DNA of 10,094 nucleotides from Flavobacteriia bacterium (lineage in GTDB: Bacteria; Bacteroidota; Bacteroidia; Flavobacteriales; Flavobacteriaceae), in assembly GCA_011330545.1 (NCBI GenBank), contig DRQI01000290.1, forward strand, positions 1 through 10,094, in the 5' to 3' direction. Shown here piece by piece: positions 1 through 6,609 of this stretch (position 1 is its first letter; each line of letters begins with the position of its first letter). Made by a program: the position numbers and the translations under genes. Below the pieces are notes generated by a model. The model searched no databases, was not told the origin of the DNA, and was given only the letters and a program-made list of their open reading frames with translations.

Positions 1-69
1 GGCAATTACCAAATAGCCTATGGGCGAGGCAAAAAATGCATTGAGTTCTTTTTTTAATATCGCTAGCAT
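1..69 (-). CDS. gldF: GldF, gliding-motility ABC transporter permease, first 23 codons only
   Basis: The minus strand opens with ATG at 69 and reads without a stop to the window edge; only 23 codons are present. The residues include FFASPIGYLVIA, which I recognise from the start of GldF, the membrane permease of the GldA-GldF-GldG ABC transporter linked to Flavobacterium-type gliding and the type IX secretion background. The Lys-Lys-Glu-Leu segment before it matches the usual cytoplasmic N-terminus, and the hydrophobic run at the edge would be the start of the first membrane helix. It lies downstream of the ABM and SAM hydrolase-family genes on the same strand and could be read with them through the 113-bp gap. 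No Shine-Dalgarno is seen; the upstream 20 bases are A-rich, as is common in this phylum. Another ABC-2 type permease is the main alternative. Confidence 0.72.
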   Translation of the reverse strand, partial: MLAILKKELNAFFASPIGYLVIA

Positions 70-112
70 TATTATGGTTTTTTGTTTTTCGTTTTTTGTT
101 TCATTATAAATT

Positions 113-184
113 CACCCATTCACCCATTCACCCATTCACCCATTCCCTCCTTCAATCATTCTCTCCTTCAATCATTCACTCATT
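113..184. repeat. 72-bp tandem array of 8-bp units
   Basis: Nine consecutive 8-bp units fill this stretch: four perfect copies of cacccatt (113-144), then ccctcctt caatcatt, ctctcctt caatcatt (a 16-bp pair with one difference), and a final cactcatt. On the strand of the neighbouring genes the unit reads AATGGGTG. The array overlaps the stop codon of the ABM gene (183-185) and ends 43 bp before the gldF start, so any co-transcript into gldF would contain it. Perfect short repeats of this kind can change copy number by replication slippage. Confidence 0.9.
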
Positions 185-476
185 ATACCCGAACCACCTT
201 ATCAACACTCCAAGCCTCAGGCTTACCGTTAAATAGCACTTTTGTAGTTGCCCAAACGCTTTTAAACAAGTTAGAATTTCTATACTCTTCAAGGTTTTGT
301 TCGGTTTCCCAATAGCTATAGGTGAAAAATATATTGGGGTGGTTTTTGTCACGATACAGTTCTAACAAATGACAACCTTTACTCTTTCTTATTTTTTCTT
401 TATGGGTATTAAAATTGGTTAAAAAATCATCTATTTTATCGGTTTTAAAACTCATTTTTACAATTCTCACAAACAT
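183..476 (-). CDS. Putative antibiotic biosynthesis monooxygenase (ABM)-fold protein
   Basis: A 97-residue protein of the size and pattern of the dimeric alpha+beta-barrel ABM superfamily (YgiN/quinol-monooxygenase-like). It starts with a beta strand (VRIVKMSF), then a helix with a hydrophilic face (DKIDDFLTNFNTHKEKIR), a GCHLLELYRD strand, FFTYSYWET and an EYRNSNLFKSVW helix; the YSYWE segment and the x-F-K-S-x-W stretch are characteristic of this family. Members degrade or oxidise small aromatics or haem, but many have no known substrate, and nothing here defines one. The gene follows the SAM hydrolase-family gene with a 2-bp gap, so the two are almost surely one transcript. Its stop codon sits inside the 8-bp repeat array. 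Cytoplasmic: no signal peptide is seen. Confidence 0.75.
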   Translation of the reverse strand: MFVRIVKMSFKTDKIDDFLTNFNTHKEKIRKSKGCHLLELYRDKNHPNIFFTYSYWETEQNLEEYRNSNLFKSVWATTKVLFNGKPEAWSVDKVVRV

Positions 477-478
477 AA

Positions 479-1309
479 TTATTTAAATCTAACGGTTATG
501 GTATCTCTATAATTTAATCCCAATAGGGTAGAGGCACCGCCAACGGTTTTTAAATTACTTTTATAAATGGCAATTTCTAAATAATTTGCCGAATTAAAAA
601 TGGCTAATTTTTTACCATCGTCTTGCCGGTTTTCAATCGGAATGTCATAATTGACAATTTCGTTGTATTTCTGTAAAATTTTGTCAAAAATATAATTTCT
701 GGCGATGACTTCAAAAGAGCGGCCTTTGCCTATGTCATTGAATAATTTTTTAGAGATATTACTGATGATATTTCCATAATTGTCAATATAAATAACGCTG
801 CCTATAATTTGATTTCTTTCGTCATTGATAAAAGGGTGTACTTCTTTGAGCTGTTTGTAGCCTTCAATTTTTTTGCCAATTACTTCTAAAGTACCGCCGC
901 GGGCAATATGGCAAGCCACTTTTACAAATACATCTAAGACATTAAAACTAGTGATGATATTATTATGGATGGTAATTTCTACTATTTTTTCGGGCCTAAT
1001 TTCTGAAGCAATCATCGAAATAATTCCGTTATCGGGACATATAAAATAATGGCCGTCTAATAAAAGGGCAATGTGCTTGTTTTCGATACTGAGTTCAGAA
1101 TCTACACCGATGATATGAATGCTTCCTTTCGGAAAATTTTGATAGGCATTTTTTAAAATATATGCGGTTTCGGTAATGTGAAAAGGAGAAATATGATGCG
1201 AGATGTCAACAATTCGAGCATCGTTTAACTCAGCGTAAATAGCTCCTTTAACAGCGCCAACAAAATGGTCTTTGATACCAAAATCAGTTGTTAAAGTTAT
1301 TAAAGACAT
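479..1309 (-). CDS. SAM hydroxide adenosyltransferase (DUF62/SAM hydrolase) family protein
   Basis: A 276-residue protein close to the usual length of the family that splits S-adenosylmethionine into adenosine and methionine with water, related to the fluorinase and chlorinase enzymes. Family signatures seen are LTTDFG at 6-11 with D14 following, the VDISHHI strand at 34-40, FPKGSIHI at 59-66, CPDNG at 91-95, the second-domain start YIDNYGNIISNI at 174-185, and the adenosine-binding-like NSANYLEIA at 239-247. The usual VDPGVG-x-x-R stretch is VDSELSIEN here (69-77), so the Asp (D70) is kept but the expected Arg is Asn. The usual TFHGRD stretch is SFNVLD (121-126), so the expected His is Asn. 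Activity is therefore uncertain. First gene of a minus-strand set leading to the ABM gene; the start at 1309 places LITLTTDFG at the N-terminus as in relatives. Confidence 0.88.
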   Translation of the reverse strand: MSLITLTTDFGIKDHFVGAVKGAIYAELNDARIVDISHHISPFHITETAYILKNAYQNFPKGSIHIIGVDSELSIENKHIALLLDGHYFICPDNGIISMIASEIRPEKIVEITIHNNIITSFNVLDVFVKVACHIARGGTLEVIGKKIEGYKQLKEVHPFINDERNQIIGSVIYIDNYGNIISNISKKLFNDIGKGRSFEVIARNYIFDKILQKYNEIVNYDIPIENRQDDGKKLAIFNSANYLEIAIYKSNLKTVGGASTLLGLNYRDTITVRFK

Positions 1310-1348
1310 TTGTTCATTACTTATTGAAAATAATAGAGATTAATTCTC

Positions 1349-1368
1349 TAAATTTGTATACAAACCTA
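1349..1368. promoter_or_regulatory. Opposed Bacteroidota -7 boxes sharing a 12-bp palindrome
   Basis: The plus strand reads TAAATTTG at 1349-1356 and the minus strand reads TAGGTTTG at 1368-1361; both fit the TAnnTTTG -7 consensus of the Bacteroidota primary sigma factor. Between and including their TTTG ends lies the perfect palindrome TTTGTATACAAA (1353-1364). The minus box would start the SAM hydrolase-family transcript roughly 45 bases before its ATG. No clear -33 TTTG is seen at the usual distance for the minus box, and only ATTG (1323-1326) with a 22-base spacer for the plus box, so promoter function is inferred. Confidence 0.35.
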
Positions 1369-1531
1369 CATATTTTTTTTCGTTTTTGTGTAGATTAAAT
1401 TAAAATGAAACCGACATGGCTAAAATAAGTGTGAAGACACTGAGGGTAATGATTATTTTAAGTGCCAATAGCTGTAATTAACTTTTGAAAAGGGCATAAA
1501 AAACTCATAAAAAAAATTAATAGGGCGGCTG

Positions 1532-1562
1532 TATGCCGGGCAAATATTTAGTGGTATTTTTG
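1532..1562 (+). promoter_or_regulatory. Candidate phoH promoter
   Basis: TATTTTTG at 1555-1562 fits the TAnnTTTG -7 box of Bacteroidota, and TATG at 1532-1535, 19 bases upstream, matches three of four bases of the -33 TTTG box. Transcription would begin near 1568-1570 and leave a leader of about 80 bases before the phoH TTG start. Motif match only. Confidence 0.4.
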
Positions 1563-1650
1563 TACCGAATAGATAACTTAGTAAGAGGTAGTTAGTAACG
1601 AACCTTAATATTGATTAATTAAAGATAGTAAAACATAAAACTTATTTCAT

Positions 1651-2598
1651 TTGAACGAAAGAATTATTGAACTAACCGAGATAAACCCCAAAGATTTTTT
1701 TGGTACTCATAATAGTAATATAGAACAACTTAAAAGATACTTTCCTAAAATTAAAGTTGTTGCCCGAGGTAATAAGATTAGAATTTATGGTGAGCAAGAA
1801 TTGTTAGACGAATTTGAAAAGCGCTTACAAATGTTGGTCAATTATTTTAACCGGTATAATAAATTGGATGAGAATAGCATAGAGCGTTTATTGACGGCTA
1901 ATGCCGATGAAGATAAAAGGCCTCAAAAAGCCGATGAGGTATTGGTGCACGGCGTGAACGGCCGATTGATAAAAGCCCAGACTGACAACCAACGTAAAAT
2001 GGTTATTGCTATTCGTACTAGCGACATGCTTTTTGCTGTGGGCCCTGCCGGTACAGGCAAGACGTATACGGCGGTAGCATTAGCAGTGAGAGCTTTAAAA
2101 AATAAAGAAGTACGGCGTATTATCTTAACACGGCCGGCGGTTGAATCAGGTGAAAATTTAGGGTTTTTGCCGGGTGATTTAAAAGAAAAACTCGATCCTT
2201 ATATGCAACCCTTGTACGATGCGTTACGCGATATGATTCCACATGAAAAATTAGAATCTTATATCGAAAGTAATATCATACAAATTGCACCATTGGCATT
2301 TATGCGCGGAAGAACTTTAGACAGTGCTTTTGTGATTTTAGACGAAGCCCAAAATACCACGCATGGCCAGATGAAAATGTTCTTAACACGAATGGGCAAG
2401 AACGCTAAATTTATCATTACCGGCGATCCGGGACAAATAGATTTACCAAGAAAACAAGTATCAGGCTTAAAAGAAGCCTTACTGGCATTAAAAGACATTC
2501 GCGGTATTGAGATGATTTATTTAGACGATAAAGATGTGATGCGCAACAAACTCGTTAAAAAGATTATATCGGCTTTTAAAAGTATTGAAACGGAGTAG
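1651..2598 (+). CDS. phoH: PhoH family ATPase
   Basis: A 315-residue cytoplasmic P-loop ATPase of the PhoH/PhoL type. The N-terminal part (about 1-75) is the KH-like nucleic-acid-binding region with the FPKIKVVARGNKIRIYG strand pattern. The ATPase domain carries Walker A GPAGTGKT at 131-138, the TRPAVESGE segment at 160-168, MRGRTL at 218-223, Walker B VILDEAQNTT at 228-237, and TGDPGQIDLP at 257-266. The family is linked to RNA metabolism and, in some bacteria, to phosphate stress; its exact substrate is unsettled. The start is TTG at 1651: it gives the N-E-x-I-I-E-L beginning that relatives in this family show, and no ATG lies nearby in frame. purC follows 57 bp downstream on the same strand with no terminator between them, so co-transcription is likely. 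Confidence 0.95.
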   Translation: MNERIIELTEINPKDFFGTHNSNIEQLKRYFPKIKVVARGNKIRIYGEQELLDEFEKRLQMLVNYFNRYNKLDENSIERLLTANADEDKRPQKADEVLVHGVNGRLIKAQTDNQRKMVIAIRTSDMLFAVGPAGTGKTYTAVALAVRALKNKEVRRIILTRPAVESGENLGFLPGDLKEKLDPYMQPLYDALRDMIPHEKLESYIESNIIQIAPLAFMRGRTLDSAFVILDEAQNTTHGQMKMFLTRMGKNAKFIITGDPGQIDLPRKQVSGLKEALLALKDIRGIEMIYLDDKDVMRNKLVKKIISAFKSIETE

Positions 2599-2655
2599 TT
2601 TTGTTGGGTTTGACGACTGATGACGAATATGCATAAAGAGAAATTGACTTATTTT

Positions 2656-3609
2656 ATGAATACAATTAATGAAACCCATTTTAACTTTCCGAATCAGCAA
2701 GCTGTGTACAGGGGAAAGGTGAGGGAAGTATATACCATAGGCGATACGTTATTGGTAATGATAGCCACTGACAGGTTATCGGCTTTTGATGTGGTATTGC
2801 CCAAGCAAATTCCGTATAAAGGACAAATTTTAAATCAGATTGCTACCCAAATGATGGAAGCTACTGCTGATATTGTACCCAATTGGATGTTGGCAACACC
2901 TGACCCGAATGTTACCATAGGTTCTTTATGTACGCCTTTTAAAGTTGAAATGGTTATCAGGGGATATTTGTCAGGACATGCTTGGCGCGAATATAAATCA
3001 GGAAAGAGGCAACTTTGTGGTGTTGCTATGCCCGAAGGCATGAAAGAAAATGACAAATTTCTACAACCCATCATTACTCCCGCTACCAAAGCAGCCATGG
3101 GAGACCACGACGAAGATATTTCGCGTGAGGATATTATTGCCAAAGGTATTGTCACTGAAAATGATTATGCTGTTTTAGAAAAATATACCAGAGCCCTTTT
3201 TAAACGCGGAACTGAAATCGCAGCTTCGCGCGGGTTGATATTAGTTGATACAAAGTATGAATTTGGCAAGACCAAAACCGGTGAAATTGTTTTAATTGAT
3301 GAAATTCATACCCCCGATTCTTCGCGTTATTTTTATGCTGATGGATACCAAGAACGGCAAAATAGTGGCGAGCGCCAAAAACAATTATCTAAAGAATTTG
3401 TACGTGAGTGGTTGATTGCTAACCATTTTCAGGGTAAGGAAGGGCAACAATTACCGGTGATGACTGATGCGAAAGCTGCTGAGATTTCTGAACGTTATAT
3501 TGAATTATATGAAAGGATAACCGGCGAGCGTTTTATAAAATCTGATACTTCAAATATTTTACAACGGATTGAACAACAGGTGACTGGTTTTTTAAATCGT
3601 ACTACTTAA
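2656..3609 (+). CDS. purC: Phosphoribosylaminoimidazole-succinocarboxamide (SAICAR) synthase
   Basis: Catalyses ATP-dependent joining of aspartate to CAIR to give SAICAR in purine synthesis, in the cytoplasm. From the start used here it has 317 residues, matching the longer Bacteroidota/eukaryote-like form rather than the ~237-residue E. coli form. Motifs: YRGKVREVY at 18-26, ATDRLSAFD at 37-45, [11 protein letters not shown] at 100-110, PIITPATK at 138-145, [15 protein letters not shown] at 191-205 and the signature [12 protein letters not shown] at 215-226. The frame is open from an ATG at 2620, which would add 12 residues; I prefer 2656 because MNTINET followed by a FNFP-type segment is the N-terminus I expect for this group. 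It follows phoH on the same strand and is probably read from the same promoter. No clear terminator follows. Confidence 0.95.
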   Translation: MNTINETHFNFPNQQAVYRGKVREVYTIGDTLLVMIATDRLSAFDVVLPKQIPYKGQILNQIATQMMEATADIVPNWMLATPDPNVTIGSLCTPFKVEMVIRGYLSGHAWREYKSGKRQLCGVAMPEGMKENDKFLQPIITPATKAAMGDHDEDISREDIIAKGIVTENDYAVLEKYTRALFKRGTEIAASRGLILVDTKYEFGKTKTGEIVLIDEIHTPDSSRYFYADGYQERQNSGERQKQLSKEFVREWLIANHFQGKEGQQLPVMTDAKAAEISERYIELYERITGERFIKSDTSNILQRIEQQVTGFLNRTT

Positions 3610-3696
3610 ACCCGTTTATGCATTAGTCAATAAATTTATCGATAACAATTGCTTATGTATTTTATTGTAGTGTTAGTGCTGTAACTTAGGAGCGGC

Positions 3697-3740
3697 GTAT
3701 CGAGAACTCTCTTAACTAACAATGTCCCAATTCTCGATAC
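3697..3740. repeat. 10-bp perfect inverted repeat
   Basis: GTATCGAGAA at 3697-3706 is the exact reverse complement of TTCTCGATAC at 3731-3740, with 24 bases between. The nearby stretch 3776-3793, read on the minus strand, contains GTCATTTCGAGTGATTTTT, which resembles an intergenic repeat that I recall as common in Bacteroidota genomes. The whole is probably a decayed copy of such an element. Confidence 0.7.
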
Positions 3741-3936
3741 AATTTTACAAAAACAAACTGGGTTTGTCTTTGAAAAATCACTCGAAATGACGCTGTAAGT
3801 TTATGCCTTCAATCTAAGCGCCAGCCAAAGAAATTGCTATCCAACATCTAATCAAAAACAATTTTATAAAAACGAATTACCCTATGTCTTTGTGAAATTA
3901 CTCCGATGTTCAAAAGAACTTTATGTTTTAAGCCAG
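3740..3936. repeat. Two diverged direct copies, offset about 120 bp
   Basis: Copy A (3740-3824) and copy B (3859-3936) align along most of their length: both begin caattttaNaaaaac, both contain tgtctttg (A about 3765-3772, B 3885-3892), both have actc about 20 bases later, then ttatg at 3801 and 3921, and end near aagc..cag. Over the first 34 aligned positions I count 25 matches with one gap. The 119-120 bp offset is constant along the copies, which supports an old tandem duplication. Confidence 0.6.
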
Positions 3937-3995
3937 ATTATGCAATAGAGTTACGTTATGAGTTAGGAAAGCGCAATAAAATAGGGTGTTTTACT

Positions 3996-4026
3996 AAATT
4001 AAGCGTAGCACCGCTACGGTTAATTT
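3996..4026. repeat. Long hairpin with 3-base loop
   Basis: AAATTAA (3996-4002) pairs with TTAATTT (4020-4026), and CGTAGC (4004-4009) pairs with GCTACG (4013-4018), around the loop ACC; only G4003/G4019 is unpaired. That gives 13 base pairs in 31 bases. There is no T-run on either side that would make it an obvious terminator; a REP-like element or a transcript-end structure for purC is possible. Confidence 0.6.
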
Positions 4027-4150
4027 TGAAAACGCAGTGAAACGGCCTATTTTGCAGTGATTTCTGAACAGAATAGGATCTGGGTTTAACCTTCCTTCGC
4101 ATTTTGTTTTGGCAGACGGGAAGTTTTGAGTTAACCGGTTTGGTTGCGAT

Positions 4151-4188
4151 AATAAAAAACGCCTCAAGTTTTTCAACTCAAGGCGTTT
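4151..4188 (-). terminator. Intrinsic terminator of the M1 peptidase gene
   Basis: On the minus strand, 26 bases after the peptidase stop codon, AAACGCCT (4188-4181) pairs perfectly with AGGCGTTT (4164-4157), with a 2x2 internal mismatch, then a 4-bp inner stem and a 4-base loop. The hairpin runs straight into a T-run (complement of 4151-4159). The plus strand also forms the hairpin but lacks a T-run after it, so it would work best for the minus-strand gene. Confidence 0.85.
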
Positions 4189-4213
4189 CAACTAAAACTC
4201 TAAACTTAAAACA

Positions 4214-6493
4214 CTAATTTTTCAATTTGCTTTTAAATTTATCAAATTGACTATTTTCGGTTTTCTTGGGCCAACTATTATTGCTGGTATCAATATCGGC
4301 AGTTTCAAAATCAGGGTCTATGGTGATATTGGTAATTTGCTGTGAAGCTGAGAAAACTTTGGTTACTTCACGGTCATGCTTACTCCAAATTTCAGCGGGA
4401 AACATCTTGCGTTCTTTGCTGCCGTCTTCATAGGTCAGTTCAACAATTAGGGGCAATACCAATCCGCCCGGTTTATCAAAGGTAACTTCATAAAAATAAC
4501 TTGGGGCTTCTTTTTTTAGGTTTTTTTTCTCTGATTCGGGCAAGCCTTCCAAATAGTCTTTTAAAATGGTAAAATCGGTTGCTTTTTTCGCTTTGCTAGG
4601 GTCTCCTATTTCTTCTTCAGAAGCAAAATACAATACTTTATTCTTATACTCGTCAAAGTTTAATCCGTACTTTACAATTTCGGCTTTTGCCTTTTCTGTG
4701 GGTTGGTCTGTTAAGTAATACTTTTTTACTTGTTTGATACCCATATCATTATAATCGGTAGTGTAGAACCAGCCTCTCCAAAACCAGTCTAAGTCCATAG
4801 CAGAAGCATCTTCCATAGTCCGAAAGAAATCGGCAGGTGTCGGGTGTTTAAACATCCAGCGTTTGGCATAGGTTCTAAAGGCATAGTCAAACAATTCGGG
4901 CCCCATGATGGTGTTTCTGAGCATGGTTAATCCGGCAGCAGGTTTTGCGTAGGCATTGGCACCAAAATTATAGACATGGTCTCCTTGCGTCATAATGGGT
5001 GATAGGTAATCTTGATCTATACTCATATACCTGACAATATCTTTGGGTAATCCTCTAGGGTGGTAATTCGGTTCGTATTCTAATTCGGCTTGTATTTGTA
5101 CAAAAGAATTGAGGCCTTCATCCATCCATGTCCATTGGCGCTCGTCAGAATTGACAATCATCGGAAAAAAATTATGGCCTACTTCATGTGTAATAACACC
5201 GATCATTCCGTTTTTTGTCCTATCAGAATAGGTACCGTCTTCATTGGGCCTTCCGAAATTCCAACATATCTGTGGATATTCCATACCTTGATTTTTAGAA
5301 TGTACCGAAATGGCTTTGTGGTAGGGATAGTCAAAAGTATATTTTGAATATACTTTTAAGGTATTGGCCACCACACGGGTTGAGTGTTCGCCCCACAACG
5401 GATTTCCTTCTTTGGGGTATAAGGAGTAGGCCATCACTGTCCTGCCGTTAATATCGACAGCCATCGCATCCCAAATAAATTTTCGAGAGGTAGCAATACC
5501 AATGTCGCGTACATTTTCGGCATAAAATTTCCAAGTTTTGGTTTTCTTTGCATGTCCTTTTTCGGCAGCTTCGGCTTCTGCTTGGGTAACAATTACAACG
5601 GGTTTGTCAAATGTTTTTTTAGCGGTTTGCAGACGTTTGTATTGTTCTTTGGTCAATACTTCTTTGGCATTGAGTAGTTTACCCGTAGCGTTTAAAATAT
5701 GGTCTGCCGGAACGGTAATATTTACAGTAAAATTACCAAATTCTAAGGCAAATTCACTACGTCCCCAAAACTGCATATTTTGCCATCCTTCTACGTTATT
5801 ATACACTGCTAATCGAGGATAAAACTGTGCGATAACATATAAATTATTACCGTCTTTAGAAAAATGTTCGAAACCCGAACGTGCCCTATTGGTAACATGG
5901 TTGTTTATTTGGTACCACCATTTGATTTTAAATACAAACTGGCTTCCGGGTGCGATGGGCTTGTCTAAATTGACACGCATCATAGTACTATTAACAGTAT
6001 ACGACAACGGTTTGTCATTGCTATCTTTTACATAGTCTAAATGAAACCCGCCGTTAAAAGGCTTTTTTAAATGGGTTTGGGTAAAAGATTTTGGGGCTCT
6101 ATAATTTCCCCTCATTTTAGTTTGCCTAATATCGGGTGTTTTAGAATCAGGAGCCCTAACATTTTGGTCTAATTGTACCCATAAATAGTCTAATGCATCT
6201 TTAGAATTGTTGTGGTAGGTAATGACTTCGTCACCGTATAGCTTTTGTGTATTATCATCTAACCTGATATTCATTACATAATCAACCTGTTGTTGGGTGT
6301 ATTCATATCCGGGGGCACCTGAAGCGGTGTGTTGTGAATTGGGAGTAGGAAGTTCTTGTTTTAACTGCCTAAATTTACTTACATTGATATGTCCGGGTTT
6401 TCTTTCTTTTTTCTCGCTTTGTTGTTCTTGTCCATACGTAAAGAGTGTGGCACATAGAAAAATAAGCATGAAATAGGGTAACTTTCTTGTCAT
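4214..6493 (-). CDS. Secreted M1 family zinc metallopeptidase
   Basis: A 759-residue aminopeptidase-like protein. A signal peptide is clear (residues 1-21: Lys/Arg N-region, hydrophobic PYFMLIFLCATLF, cleavage near TYG-QEQ), so it acts outside the inner membrane. An N-terminal beta domain (about 60-330) precedes the thermolysin-like catalytic domain. The zinc site is HEVGH at 436-440 with E459 in WMDEGLNSF, exactly the HExxH-18-E spacing of gluzincins. Y515 in AYAKPA is the likely catalytic tyrosine. The substrate-binding GxMEN motif appears as QGMEYP (402-407), a variant seen in the more distant M1 groups. Probably trims peptides from the surface or periplasm; the substrate is unknown. It is the last gene of the minus-strand block, 116 bp after the lysine-rich gene, and ends at a strong terminator. 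TACTTTCG at 6527-6520 (minus) could be its own -7 box. Confidence 0.94.
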   Translation of the reverse strand: MTRKLPYFMLIFLCATLFTYGQEQQSEKKERKPGHINVSKFRQLKQELPTPNSQHTASGAPGYEYTQQQVDYVMNIRLDDNTQKLYGDEVITYHNNSKDALDYLWVQLDQNVRAPDSKTPDIRQTKMRGNYRAPKSFTQTHLKKPFNGGFHLDYVKDSNDKPLSYTVNSTMMRVNLDKPIAPGSQFVFKIKWWYQINNHVTNRARSGFEHFSKDGNNLYVIAQFYPRLAVYNNVEGWQNMQFWGRSEFALEFGNFTVNITVPADHILNATGKLLNAKEVLTKEQYKRLQTAKKTFDKPVVIVTQAEAEAAEKGHAKKTKTWKFYAENVRDIGIATSRKFIWDAMAVDINGRTVMAYSLYPKEGNPLWGEHSTRVVANTLKVYSKYTFDYPYHKAISVHSKNQGMEYPQICWNFGRPNEDGTYSDRTKNGMIGVITHEVGHNFFPMIVNSDERQWTWMDEGLNSFVQIQAELEYEPNYHPRGLPKDIVRYMSIDQDYLSPIMTQGDHVYNFGANAYAKPAAGLTMLRNTIMGPELFDYAFRTYAKRWMFKHPTPADFFRTMEDASAMDLDWFWRGWFYTTDYNDMGIKQVKKYYLTDQPTEKAKAEIVKYGLNFDEYKNKVLYFASEEEIGDPSKAKKATDFTILKDYLEGLPESEKKNLKKEAPSYFYEVTFDKPGGLVLPLIVELTYEDGSKERKMFPAEIWSKHDREVTKVFSASQQITNITIDPDFETADIDTSNNSWPKKTENSQFDKFKSKLKN

Positions 6494-6609
6494 TAATAGG
6501 TAGGTTTTGTTTTAATGTTCGAAAGTAATTATTTTAAGGAAGAAACTATCTGTACAAAGAAAACTTTAACAAATCTTTAAGGAACCCAATAACATCTTTT
6601 TTAGGAGGC

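Larger units (their letters stand above)
1310..1650. other. 341-bp divergent intergenic region between the SAM hydrolase-family gene and phoH
   Basis: Divergent genes leave on both sides, so this gap must hold both promoters. It contains a 12-bp palindrome at 1353-1364 with opposed TAnnTTTG boxes, and a further box at 1555-1562 for phoH. A 21-codon open frame (1416-1481, plus strand) starts with Met-Ala-Lys and has a hydrophobic middle; it has no ribosome binding site and no recognised relative, so I do not call it a gene. The rest is AT-rich with poly-T and poly-A runs. Confidence 0.6.
3610..4213. other. 604-bp convergent intergenic region rich in repeats
   Basis: It lies between the ends of purC (plus) and the M1 peptidase gene (minus). 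No convincing coding frame is present. From left to right it holds a 10-bp inverted repeat (3697-3740), two diverged direct copies 119-120 bp apart (3740-3824 and 3859-3936), a long hairpin (3996-4026), a 150-bp block that yields an open minus frame but looks like a non-coding element, and a terminator hairpin (4151-4188). Confidence 0.7.

Noticed and set aside
72..104. Ten-codon lysine-rich open frame on the minus strand ending 2 bp before the gldF ATG
   Set aside because: It could mimic a leader peptide, but the A-rich sequence gives such frames by chance and no start signal is visible.
82..315. 77-residue plus-strand frame over the 8-bp array
   Set aside because: It is mostly translated repeat followed by antisense of the ABM gene.
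1526..1538. Small hairpin CGGC-TGTAT-GCCG in the phoH upstream region
   Set aside because: The stem has only 4 bp with no extension and no T-run; it overlaps the candidate -33 element and is not convincing as a separate site.
2620..2655. Twelve-residue N-terminal extension of PurC from ATG 2620
   Set aside because: The ATG at 2656 gives the expected family N-terminus; the extension has no recognised counterpart, though it cannot be fully excluded.
3994..4191. 65-residue minus-strand open frame
   Set aside because: It spans the terminator hairpin of the M1 gene and the long hairpin, has no plausible start signal, and its composition suits translated non-coding repeat DNA.
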